From NCBI GenBank assembly GCA_938042065.1, contig CALISG010000027.1, forward strand, positions 1 through 21,209: DNA of 21,209 nucleotides. Reading direction: 5' to 3'. This DNA is from an uncultured Candidatus Saccharibacteria bacterium. GTDB taxonomy: Bacteria; Patescibacteriota; Saccharimonadia; Saccharimonadales; Saccharimonadaceae. The position numbers were made by a program, and so were the translations under genes. The notes under the pieces were generated by a model, which did no database searches, was not told the origin of the DNA, and was given only the letters and a program-made list of their open reading frames with translations. Each line of letters begins with the position of its first letter. The stretch's first letter is position 1. Below, one piece after another: positions 1 to 8,058 of the stretch.

Positions 1-25
1 CGGAAAGTTGTGTAGTAGTATTTCT

Positions 26-54
26 TTGCATATAAGTTGTGCTTAAGCTAAAAT
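26..54 (+). promoter_or_regulatory. Sigma70-type promoter for the membrane protein/RTX-lipase operon
   Basis: A -35 box TTGCAT (26-31) and a -10 box TAAAAT (49-54) are separated by 17 bases. This would place the transcript start near 61, about 25 bases before the first gene. No terminator or operator is visible in the 82 bases before the gene. Confidence 0.55.
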
Positions 55-85
55 AGTATCATCTAGCAAATAACCGGAGGGGGTG

Positions 86-820
86 ATGGTAAAAAAGGTC
101 AGTAAGACGAAGAGATGTAAGGTGGACAAATTATTGATGGTCCTCTGTAGTCTGGTTATATTGATTATTGCTATAGCGATTGTCTTATGTATCAAAAATG
201 AAAATAAGATATCTAATGCTAAGAGTGGGATGTCCGAGTACCTAAAAAATAAATATCACGAAGACTTTAAGGTTGAAAGACCCGAACATAAGCACGGAGG
301 TCTTGGTGTTAACGGTATATGGATGTCGCAAGCATACCTAGTGTCAAACCCAAAACTAAAATTTGATATCGACTGCAGCTATTTAAATCCCTCTGACTGT
401 AGCGACCAATACATCGCCGCCATCTGGTCAGTCCAAGCCAGTAAGGAGCTAGAAGCTATAGTAAAAGAAGTTAATGCCAGTAGCGGCAATGGCTATAAAG
501 CAGATAGTGCACAGGCAGAAATTATCCTATCTGGAAATTTAGTAAATTCAGTAAACAAACAGTCTAAATATGAAGACAATAAAACTAAAGACGAAGGCTT
601 TCTTTATAGATTAATAATAGACGCCCCAAACGACAGCCAAAAGGCCTCTTACATATTTAAAATTGTAGAGAAGCTGCGAGAAGAGAGCGTGTATAGTGTA
701 GATGTAGACGTAAATAGAAATAATAATTCGAAAATAAGATGCGAAATATTTTTTAATAAAAATAAATTGGGCAGTAAAGATAATATAGAAGAATGTATCG
801 TTAAGACTGGGAGGGAGTAA
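86..820 (+). CDS. Membrane-anchored protein of unknown function, upstream partner of the RTX-lipase (possible FrpD analogue)
   Basis: I do not recognise a named family with confidence. The 244-aa product has a short, very basic cytoplasmic N-terminus (Lys/Arg-rich, residues 3-15), one hydrophobic helix at about 16-36 and a soluble, probably extracellular remainder. Cys21 and Cys35 lie inside the helix. There is no clear lipobox, so a plain N-terminal anchor is more likely than a lipoprotein. The segment 52-65 (YLKxKYxxDFxV pattern) recalls small surface proteins of Firmicutes, but only loosely. Start: ATG at 86 is preferred over the GTG at 83, because GGAGG at 76-80 then sits 5 bases upstream. 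The stop (818-820) is one base from the next ATG, so the two genes are co-transcribed and probably translationally coupled. The gene is AT-rich like its neighbour. By position it could anchor, chaperone or neutralise the lipase. In Neisseria the lipoprotein gene frpD sits directly upstream of frpC in the same way. Confidence 0.7.
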   Translation: MVKKVSKTKRCKVDKLLMVLCSLVILIIAIAIVLCIKNENKISNAKSGMSEYLKNKYHEDFKVERPEHKHGGLGVNGIWMSQAYLVSNPKLKFDIDCSYLNPSDCSDQYIAAIWSVQASKELEAIVKEVNASSGNGYKADSAQAEIILSGNLVNSVNKQSKYEDNKTKDEGFLYRLIIDAPNDSQKASYIFKIVEKLREESVYSVDVDVNRNNNSKIRCEIFFNKNKLGSKDNIEECIVKTGRE

Positions 821-821
821 A

Positions 822-3800
822 ATGACATTAGATACAAGAGCCTATCTAAATTTAAGTGCGTTGGCGTATATAGATTTTGATAAATCTCTTACAGGTTTAA
901 CTATTAAGGATCTTATCGAGCGTAAAGCCGTTCCAGAAAAAGACCTTAACAGTCCAGAGCTCTCTGCCCTCCAAGATCCTTCCAACCCTCTCCGCTCCTT
1001 TGTCCTTCTTTCGCAATCTCCACTTACATATACTCGCACAGTTAAAGATCGTAATGGTGTTAGAACTATTACGGTAGAAAATGAGTTTTCTTGCATTGCT
1101 CTACAGAACCCAGAAACCAAAGAGATTATATTCGCTTTTCGTGGTACTAACAATTTTGGAGATTGGGACACTGATGGGCTTATTGGCTCTAGAGTATTCC
1201 CAGCAGACTGGATGGGGCAATTTGCTGCTGCTAGAAAGTTTGTTTTTCAAACTCTCAATCAATATGGCCCTATTTGTTATAACGATCAGAATGCGATGTT
1301 TAAGGCTATTGGTCAAGGTAGTAATGTTAGCTTCACTGGGCACTCTCTCGGCGGTGCGTTGGCTCAATATATGACATATAAGACCGCCAAATTGGACAAA
1401 GGTGACGCTGGTATAAAGTCTGTAACCTTTGATGCTGTTGGTATTGGCGATAATGTTGGCGTATCATCTATAGATGCTGACAAGTACAACTCTACAGATC
1501 ATGTCAATTCTCTTGACTGGGTCGGTACATATGGATTGCAACTCGGTAAAACTGTTACTCATATAGATAACTCCGAAGTAGATTACGCAAAGGTAAATTT
1601 TAGCTCTCTTGGCAAAATGTTGTCTGTTCGTCTTCGTCTAAATCGTGGAGAAATCAATATTCTACAGTACAAGCAAGAGATAGATGGTATTAGAAAGTCT
1701 ATAACTAACGGTGCTGACGGCTATACTGAAGATGATACTGTAGCGGTGTACAGAGGCTATGAAGATGTTGGTGGAAAGGGCGGCGGTGGGCTGTTCAATA
1801 TCTCTTTGCACGGTTTAGATAGATTTCTTACCGACGATCCAAGTAAACCGGGTATACAGTACAAATTAACCAATACCGTTTCAAATCAAAACTCTTCCGT
1901 CTCTAGTCTACGCGATTTATTCAATCTTATCAATGCGCTTCAAGTAGTGGAAAGGGCTAAGTTAGATAATAACTATACTGCAGATATAATATCGTATATG
2001 CCACTCAATACTAGCGTACACGAAGGTGCTGTTTATTACCGCTTAGTTACTTTACCAGACGGTTCAGTATCTGATCATTCTTACACGCATGATCAAATTG
2101 CTTATGCTAATTATATTATCCAGCAGTTTGAGCGAAAGGTGAATTCTAAATCTTTCAGCTCGGTTTTTACGGATTATCAAGATGCTACCACAGCCCCTAA
2201 GGTTGACCCTCTCATATTAGATTTGAATGGCGATGGGTTGGTGACTACAAATCTGGATCAATCCAATGTATATTTTGACCTGGACACTAATGGCTTTGCC
2301 GAGAGGACAGCTTGGGTAGATGTCAATGACGGTTTGCTGGTACTAGACCGTAACGGCGACGGCATGATAACTAACGGGCAGGAGTTGTTTGGCGACCAGA
2401 CGCTGATGGCCAACGGTAGTCGTGCTACTAGCGGCTTTGAAGCTTTAAGCGAATTTGACGATAATAAGGACGGTAAGATTGACGCTAGCGATGTAGTGTA
2501 TGCCAAACTAAAAGTTTGGCAAGATTTGAATAGAGACGGTATATCGCAAACTGATGAGATAAAAACGTTGGCTGATATTGGCATCAAAGCTATTAATCTC
2601 AATTCGACGACTACAGGTGCGGCTGACGCTATGGGTAATATTCAGCGCCGTTTGGGTAGTTTTGTGAAAACTGACGGTAGTGACGGTCAAATTGGAGAAT
2701 ATTTATTGAATAGAGACACTATGAGCTCTCTTGATACGTTTGGTGACTCGGTTACCATACCAGACGATATCGCAGCATTGCCTGATTTACAAGGCGCGGG
2801 TAATGTTTCTTCGCTGCGTATAGCTATGGCAAGAGATGAGAGCGGGCAGCTAAAAAAGATGGTGTTGGAATTTTTGGAGACTAAAGACGCTGCCGCTCGC
2901 GATAAGTTGTTTACAAATATTGTTTACAAGTGGGTGGGCGCCGACGTGGTAGATCCTGATAGTCGCGGCAAGTTAATGGATGCCAGACAGTTGGCGGTGC
3001 TGGAGAAGTTCATGGGTATGGGTTTCATGGGGACTAATGGCGCGAACCCTAATGCGAACGCAGCGCCGCTGTTGCAAAAAGCTTACTATAAGTTGGTCGA
3101 TAGATTATACGCTGCAATGGCCAGCGCCACTTATTTGAAGGACATTATCAGTAGGGTTAATTACAAAATTGGAGAGTCTGGGGCCGTAATTGAGCTTACT
3201 GATGTCATTAATGACATAGATAAGGCTATCGATAACGATAGTGTTTCTGGAAAACAATTGTTGGCTGACTTTTTGCGAGTTGTTTATTGGTCTGGTTTGA
3301 GCAATGATACGAATTTATTGCATTTTTGCAATCATTTTGCCGCCAAATCACCAGAGTTAGCCAGAATAGTTTATTCTGCTAACAGAGACGCTATTATCGG
3401 AAGCGACAAATCAGATTCGCTTTATGGGACTGCGACTGATGATTTTGTATACGGTGGTGCTGGAAACGATACTTTATATGGCGGTACCGGTAATGATACC
3501 TATATGTTTAATAGGGGTGATGGGGCAGATTATATATCAGAAGCGGGCGGTATCGATGCTGTAAGATTTGGCGAGGGCATTAGAGCTGAGGATGTATACG
3601 TGAAACGTGTTAAGGCATATAGCGGCTCCAGTCAGTACTATAACCTCGAGCTTTCTATCAAGGGGTCTGAAAATGACAAAATAACTATCGAAAGGTATTT
3701 TGGGTATTATGACGGAAATGTGTTTAGCTCGGGATTCAAAGATATGCCGCATCAAGTGATAGAAAAGATTATATTTGCGGATGATACTGTCTGGACACAA

Positions 3801-5561
3801 GATAATATATACCAAATGACGCACAAGCTAACTGGCACTAATGAAAATGACACGCTAGCAGCCTATGACAAGGGCGCTGTTGAATATCACGGTCTAGGGG
3901 GTGATGATACTTTGAGAGGCGATGAGGGAGACGACCTCCTTTATGGCGATGTTGGCCAAGACTGTCTATATGGCAGTGCTGGCAACGACATGCTTATTGG
4001 GGGCCAAGGTGCAGATGAATTGAGAGGCGGTTCAGGTGATGATACGTATGTATTTAACAAAGGAGACGGGGTCGATTACCTAGTAGAGGACGGCGGTATT
4101 GACGCAATCCAATTTGGTGAAGGTATTATAGCTGAGGATGTGTACGTGAAACGTATTGTAATGAATAGGGGTTATAGTCAATATTATAATTTGGAATTAT
4201 CCTTTAAGGATTCTAGTGATAAAATAACCATTGAGAAATACTTTGGTTATTATGAGGGTAGTTATTTTAGCTCAGGATTTAGGGATACGCCAAACCAAAT
4301 GATAGAGAAAATCACTTTTGCGGATGGTACTGTTTGGACTCAAGACAATATCAATCAGATGACGCACAACCTAGTAGGTACAGACAAAGACGATACCTTT
4401 ATAGCTTTTGATAAAGGTGCTGTAGAATACTATGGTTTAGACGGTAACGATTATCTTCGCGGCGACGCTGGCGATGACATGCTGTACGGTGATTCTGGTA
4501 AAGATCAACTGTATGGCGGCGCTGGCAATGATTTTCTCTATGGCGGACAAGATGACGATGAGATTAGTGGTGACGCTGGTAACGACAGTATTTATGGCGG
4601 ACAAGGTACAGATAAATTAAGAGGCGGCACTGGCGACGACACGTATATATTCAATAAGGGAGACGGAGAGGATTATATTGTAGAAGGTGGTGGAATTGAC
4701 GTTATTCAATTCGGTGAAGGTATCAGTCCAGAAGATGTAATAGCAAAGCATGTTATCGCACCTAGCGGTTATAGTCAACGCTATAATCTGGAATTATCCA
4801 TAAAGAACTCTAGTGATAAGATAACTGTTGAGAGCCACTTCGGTTATTATGACGGCAGTTATTTTAGCTCTAATCCAGGATTTAGAGATATGCCAGATCA
4901 GGTAGTAGAGAAAGTTACTTTTGCTGACGGTACTATATGGAGTCAAGACAAAATTTACCAAATGGTGCATAAAGTTACGGGTACAGACGGAGATGATCAT
5001 CTAGCCGCTTTTGACAAAGGTGCTGTCGAATATCATGGATTGGAGGGTAATGACTATCTTTACGGCGGCGCTGGCGACGATAAATTATATGGAGATTCTG
5101 GTAGAGATGATCTTTATGGTGGCGATGGCAACGATATTCTCGTAGGCGGTCAAGGTAATGATAGTATTGAAGGTGGTAATGGCGATGATTTGTACATATT
5201 CAATAAAGGAGATGGAGCAGATTATATATCGGATGCGTCTGGATTAGCAGATGAAGTGCATCTTGGTTATGACTCGCTAGATATTATATTTGAGCGTACT
5301 GGCAGTAACCTCCGCCTCCGCATGCCAGGCTCGCTTGACGCTATTACGGTTAGTTCGTGGTATGGCAGCGATAATTACAAAATTGAGACTTTCAAGTCGG
5401 CTAACGGCAGTGTTATCACACATACTCAGGTCGATAGTCTCATTCAAGCTATGTCGTCTTTCCAAAAAGATAGCGGTATGACTTGGGAGCAAGCTGTAAT
5501 AAATCAGCCAACGCAGGTGCAGTCTATCATCCAGCAATATTGGACAGCACCGACTACTTGA
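822..5561 (+). CDS. Class-3 lipase fused to a FrpC-type self-processing module and RTX calcium-binding repeats
   Basis: A 1579-aa modular protein. Residues about 90-335 form a class-3 (alpha/beta-hydrolase) lipase: FAFRGT at 104-109 (oxyanion region), nucleophile elbow GHSLGG at 173-178 with Ser175, likely acid Asp232 (NSLDWV) and likely base His330 (LHGLD). Residues 462-639 match the self-processing module of Neisseria FrpC: scissile Asp462-Pro463, the run DPLILDLNGDG, then EF-hand-like loops at 509-521 (DRNGDG..NGQELFGD), 546-557 and 568-579. Residues 857-1540 hold four RTX blocks with GGxGxDxLY nonapeptides, three followed by a long HCBP-related domain. The C-terminus (LIQAMSSFQ onward) looks like the tail of type I-secreted RTX proteins. 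No N-terminal signal peptide is visible. The start at 822 is supported by GGGAGGGAG at 809-817. Known for FrpC: calcium triggers Asp-Pro cleavage, and the new aspartyl end can form an isopeptide bond to a lysine. Inferred here: the protein is exported, folds on meeting calcium and releases or covalently tethers the lipase part. The export route in a monoderm is unclear. The gene is AT-rich and probably acquired. Confidence 0.88.
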   Translation: MTLDTRAYLNLSALAYIDFDKSLTGLTIKDLIERKAVPEKDLNSPELSALQDPSNPLRSFVLLSQSPLTYTRTVKDRNGVRTITVENEFSCIALQNPETKEIIFAFRGTNNFGDWDTDGLIGSRVFPADWMGQFAAARKFVFQTLNQYGPICYNDQNAMFKAIGQGSNVSFTGHSLGGALAQYMTYKTAKLDKGDAGIKSVTFDAVGIGDNVGVSSIDADKYNSTDHVNSLDWVGTYGLQLGKTVTHIDNSEVDYAKVNFSSLGKMLSVRLRLNRGEINILQYKQEIDGIRKSITNGADGYTEDDTVAVYRGYEDVGGKGGGGLFNISLHGLDRFLTDDPSKPGIQYKLTNTVSNQNSSVSSLRDLFNLINALQVVERAKLDNNYTADIISYMPLNTSVHEGAVYYRLVTLPDGSVSDHSYTHDQIAYANYIIQQFERKVNSKSFSSVFTDYQDATTAPKVDPLILDLNGDGLVTTNLDQSNVYFDLDTNGFAERTAWVDVNDGLLVLDRNGDGMITNGQELFGDQTLMANGSRATSGFEALSEFDDNKDGKIDASDVVYAKLKVWQDLNRDGISQTDEIKTLADIGIKAINLNSTTTGAADAMGNIQRRLGSFVKTDGSDGQIGEYLLNRDTMSSLDTFGDSVTIPDDIAALPDLQGAGNVSSLRIAMARDESGQLKKMVLEFLETKDAAARDKLFTNIVYKWVGADVVDPDSRGKLMDARQLAVLEKFMGMGFMGTNGANPNANAAPLLQKAYYKLVDRLYAAMASATYLKDIISRVNYKIGESGAVIELTDVINDIDKAIDNDSVSGKQLLADFLRVVYWSGLSNDTNLLHFCNHFAAKSPELARIVYSANRDAIIGSDKSDSLYGTATDDFVYGGAGNDTLYGGTGNDTYMFNRGDGADYISEAGGIDAVRFGEGIRAEDVYVKRVKAYSGSSQYYNLELSIKGSENDKITIERYFGYYDGNVFSSGFKDMPHQVIEKIIFADDTVWTQDNIYQMTHKLTGTNENDTLAAYDKGAVEYHGLGGDDTLRGDEGDDLLYGDVGQDCLYGSAGNDMLIGGQGADELRGGSGDDTYVFNKGDGVDYLVEDGGIDAIQFGEGIIAEDVYVKRIVMNRGYSQYYNLELSFKDSSDKITIEKYFGYYEGSYFSSGFRDTPNQMIEKITFADGTVWTQDNINQMTHNLVGTDKDDTFIAFDKGAVEYYGLDGNDYLRGDAGDDMLYGDSGKDQLYGGAGNDFLYGGQDDDEISGDAGNDSIYGGQGTDKLRGGTGDDTYIFNKGDGEDYIVEGGGIDVIQFGEGISPEDVIAKHVIAPSGYSQRYNLELSIKNSSDKITVESHFGYYDGSYFSSNPGFRDMPDQVVEKVTFADGTIWSQDKIYQMVHKVTGTDGDDHLAAFDKGAVEYHGLEGNDYLYGGAGDDKLYGDSGRDDLYGGDGNDILVGGQGNDSIEGGNGDDLYIFNKGDGADYISDASGLADEVHLGYDSLDIIFERTGSNLRLRMPGSLDAITVSSWYGSDNYKIETFKSANGSVITHTQVDSLIQAMSSFQKDSGMTWEQAVINQPTQVQSIIQQYWTAPTT
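2205..2738 (+). other. FrpC-like self-processing module (Asp462-Pro463 cleavage site plus calcium-binding loops)
   Basis: This is the part of the lipase gene coding for residues 462-639. The Asp-Pro bond is encoded at 2205-2210 (GAC CCT). The order of motifs after it agrees with the FrpC module: PLxLDLNGDG, DxNGDGxxxNGxELFGD, a xWQDLNxDGISQxxE loop, and a following TDG stretch. Cleavage would give fragments of 462 and 1117 residues. The match is from remembered family sequence, not from an alignment. Confidence 0.75.
3390..5441 (+). repeat. Four tandem protein-level RTX blocks
   Basis: The blocks are residues about 857-1004, 1005-1184, 1185-1384 and 1385-1540 of the RTX-lipase. The first three contain a nonapeptide array (GGxGxDxLY type) followed by an HCBP-related domain with the shared motifs GDGxDYxxExGGID, FGEGI, YNLELS, FGYY and FADxTxW. 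The fourth has the array but a shortened, diverged second half. The third block carries about two extra nonapeptides (around 1241-1260), giving 200 residues against 180 in the second. This is consistent with growth by unequal recombination. Confidence 0.8.
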
Positions 5562-5578
5562 TTTAGCCGAGAAAAGGC

Positions 5579-5606
5579 TTGCATAAGCGTCATAAATCTA
5601 TATAAT
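5579..5606 (+). promoter_or_regulatory. Promoter of the arginine deiminase operon with possible operator sequences
   Basis: TTGCAT (5579-5584) and TATAAT (5601-5606) lie 16 bases apart. The octamer CTATATAA overlaps the -10 (5599-5606) and recurs at 5612-5619. An odd palindrome AATGA-A-TCATT spans 5630-5640 in the leader, just upstream of the ribosome binding site. The TGAAT core of that palindrome recalls half an ARG box, but no full ArgR site is present, so regulation by arginine is only a guess. Confidence 0.55.
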
Positions 5607-5661
5607 GAAAACTATATAAGTAAATAAACAATGAATCATTTAGATCATAGCGGAGGTGGGC

Positions 5662-8031
5662 GTGAATCAAAAACCATTGCAAATCAATTCTGAAATCGGC
5701 GTACTCAAGACCGTACTGCTGCATCGGCCGGGCGAGGAGCTCGAGAATCTTACCCCTGATTATCTCAAGGACTTATTGTTCGACGATATTCCGCACCTGA
5801 AGGTGGCGCAAGAAGAGCATGATGAGTTTGCCAACGTCCTGCGCGACCATGGCGTCGAAGTGCTGTATTTGGACGAATTGGTAACAGAGGCATTAAACAG
5901 CGATAATTTGAAAGCAGAATTTGTCGACGAAATGCTAGCAGCTTCCAAACAAGATTCGCGGCGAGTGACGCAAAGTTTGCGCGATTATCTGTTGTCGATG
6001 CCGACCAACAAGATGGTGCGCAAAATTATGGCTGGCGTGCGCAAGGACGAGATTTCTCTACCGCCAGAGCATCACCAGCAGCTGCACGATATGGTTGAGC
6101 AAGACCATTATCCATTTTACCTAGATCCAATGCCGAATTTGTACTTCACGCGCGATCCAGCCGCGACGATTGGCAACGGCTTGACGATCAACAAGATGCA
6201 CTGGCCGGCCCGTCGCCGCGAGTCGTTGTTCATGCGCTATATCATCGACCATCATCCGCGATTTGCTGGCCATGATATTCCAGTTTGGTATAATCGCGAC
6301 GAGAAGTTCTCGATGGAGGGCGGTGATGAGCTAGTGTTGAATAGCGAAGCTATGGCCATCGGCATCAGCGAGCGCACTACCGCCGAGGCAATCGAGAAAA
6401 TGGCGACCGAGCTGTTTGCTGATTCTAATTTCAAGAAAATTATCGCTCTCGAGATTCCGAAAAGCCACGCGTTTATGCACCTAGATACGGTCTTCACTAT
6501 GATCGATTACGATAAGTTCACGATCCACCCGGAGATTCGTGACTTTGAAGGTAAGATGAATCTGTTTATCCTCGAAAAGGTTGAGGGGCAAGCTTATCCG
6601 CGGATTACCAAGCAGCATGACCTTGAAAAAGCGTTGTGTGAAGCGCTGCATTTGCCAAAGATTAACCTGATTGAATGCGGCGGCGGCGATGAGATTGCAG
6701 CAGCTCGCGAGCAGTGGAATGATGGTTCAAATACTTTGGCGATTGCGCCGGGCGTGGTGGTGACTTACGATCGTAACTATGTCACCAATGCTAAATTGCG
6801 CGAGGCTGGCGTCGAAGTTATCGAGGTTAGCGGTTCAGAACTCGGTCGTGGCCGCGGCGGCCCGCGCTGTATGAGTATGCCGCTGGTGCGCGAAGATCTG
6901 GACAACGAGCAAGTTACTGATAGAGTTACTTCGGCGGAGCGTTCGCTGGCAGCCACCTTGGCGGTGCCAATGATTCAAGAGGAGCACGTCCGCAAAGTGG
7001 TGCCAGTAACTACAGATTCGACTACTGCAACGGTAGCTAAGCTGCCAACTAGTCTGAAGGGTCGCTCTTTCTTGACTTTGAAAGATTTCTCGCCAAGCGA
7101 TATTCGGCTGATGCTTGATACAGCACACGACCTCAAACAACAAAAGAAAGCGGGCAAAGCACACCGCATTCACGAGGGCAAACAAGTGGCTTTGCTCTTT
7201 GAAAAGACATCGACACGAACTCGCTGCGCCTTTACAGTGGCTGCTAATGATTTGGGCGTGGCACCGGAATTTCTCGGTAAAGACGATATTCAGCTAGGCA
7301 AAAAAGAGTCAGTCGAAGATACTGCTAAGGTGCTGGGCCGCATGTTTGACGGTATTGAATTCCGCGGCTTTAAGCACTCCAACGTCGAAGCGTTAGCGAA
7401 ATATGCTGGCGTACCAGTCTGGAATGGTTTGACGGATACTTTCCACCCGACACAGATTTTGGCAGACTTTATGACTATCGAGGAGCGTGTCGGCAAGCTC
7501 AACGGTGCTAAGCTGGTCTTCGTTGGCGATGGTCGCAACAATATGGCTAATAGTTTGCTGATTGGTGCGGCTAAAATGGGCGTCGATTTCCGGATTTTGG
7601 CGCCGCGACAGCTGCATCCGTCGGGCGATCTAGTTAGCCTAGCACGTTCAATTGCTATGGAAACTGGCGCGAAGATTACCATCACTGATAACCGTGCCGA
7701 AGCGCTAGAAGGGGCTGACGCTATTTACACTGATGTCTGGGTATCAATGGGTGAGGAAGACAAGTTCGCTGAACGAATTGCTCTTCTCAAGCCGTACCAG
7801 GTCAATGCGCAAATGCTAGCCGAGACGCATAACCCGAACGTCAAATTCTTGCATTGTTTGCCATCATTCCATGACCTTAATACCGAGACTGGCCAGAAGA
7901 TTCACGATCAATTCGGTCTTGACTCAATGGAGGTCACTGACGAGGTCTTTAGCGGCGAGCACAGCGTTGTCTTTGATGAGGCTGAAAACCGCATGCACAC
8001 TATCAAGGCTGTGATGGCATTGACGCTATAA
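5662..8031 (+). CDS. Arginine deiminase-ornithine carbamoyltransferase fusion
   Basis: One 789-aa ORF carries the first two steps of the arginine deiminase pathway. Residues 1-413 are a complete arginine deiminase (arginine to citrulline plus ammonia): FTRDP near 162-166, MEGGDE near 218-223 and FMHLDTVF with His273. The usual C-terminus GGPRCMSMPLVRE follows, with catalytic Cys403. A linker of about 50 residues (414-463) leads into a complete catabolic ornithine carbamoyltransferase (464-789), which converts citrulline plus phosphate to ornithine and carbamoyl phosphate. It shows STRTR (516-520), HPTQ (595-598), HCLPSFHD (731-738) and DEAENRMHTIKAV near the end. Both halves are about the length of their free-standing relatives, arcA and arcB. 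Start: GTG at 5662, with GGAGG at 5652-5656 five bases upstream; the GTG at 5656 overlaps that site and is less likely. First gene of the arc operon, 27 bases before the antiporter. A sequencing-induced fusion is unlikely because the linker is open and carries no stop. Confidence 0.93.
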   Translation: MNQKPLQINSEIGVLKTVLLHRPGEELENLTPDYLKDLLFDDIPHLKVAQEEHDEFANVLRDHGVEVLYLDELVTEALNSDNLKAEFVDEMLAASKQDSRRVTQSLRDYLLSMPTNKMVRKIMAGVRKDEISLPPEHHQQLHDMVEQDHYPFYLDPMPNLYFTRDPAATIGNGLTINKMHWPARRRESLFMRYIIDHHPRFAGHDIPVWYNRDEKFSMEGGDELVLNSEAMAIGISERTTAEAIEKMATELFADSNFKKIIALEIPKSHAFMHLDTVFTMIDYDKFTIHPEIRDFEGKMNLFILEKVEGQAYPRITKQHDLEKALCEALHLPKINLIECGGGDEIAAAREQWNDGSNTLAIAPGVVVTYDRNYVTNAKLREAGVEVIEVSGSELGRGRGGPRCMSMPLVREDLDNEQVTDRVTSAERSLAATLAVPMIQEEHVRKVVPVTTDSTTATVAKLPTSLKGRSFLTLKDFSPSDIRLMLDTAHDLKQQKKAGKAHRIHEGKQVALLFEKTSTRTRCAFTVAANDLGVAPEFLGKDDIQLGKKESVEDTAKVLGRMFDGIEFRGFKHSNVEALAKYAGVPVWNGLTDTFHPTQILADFMTIEERVGKLNGAKLVFVGDGRNNMANSLLIGAAKMGVDFRILAPRQLHPSGDLVSLARSIAMETGAKITITDNRAEALEGADAIYTDVWVSMGEEDKFAERIALLKPYQVNAQMLAETHNPNVKFLHCLPSFHDLNTETGQKIHDQFGLDSMEVTDEVFSGEHSVVFDEAENRMHTIKAVMALTL

Positions 8032-8058
8032 ATCCGAGTTGAAGGAGGCTCGAACAAA

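Noticed and set aside
5564..5579. AGCC/GGCT hairpin after the RTX-lipase stop
   Set aside because: A four-base stem without a T run is within chance expectation.
5656..5661. GTG at 5656 as the start of the ADI-OTC fusion
   Set aside because: It overlaps the GGAGG Shine-Dalgarno. GTG at 5662 has proper spacing and matches the usual ADI beginning.
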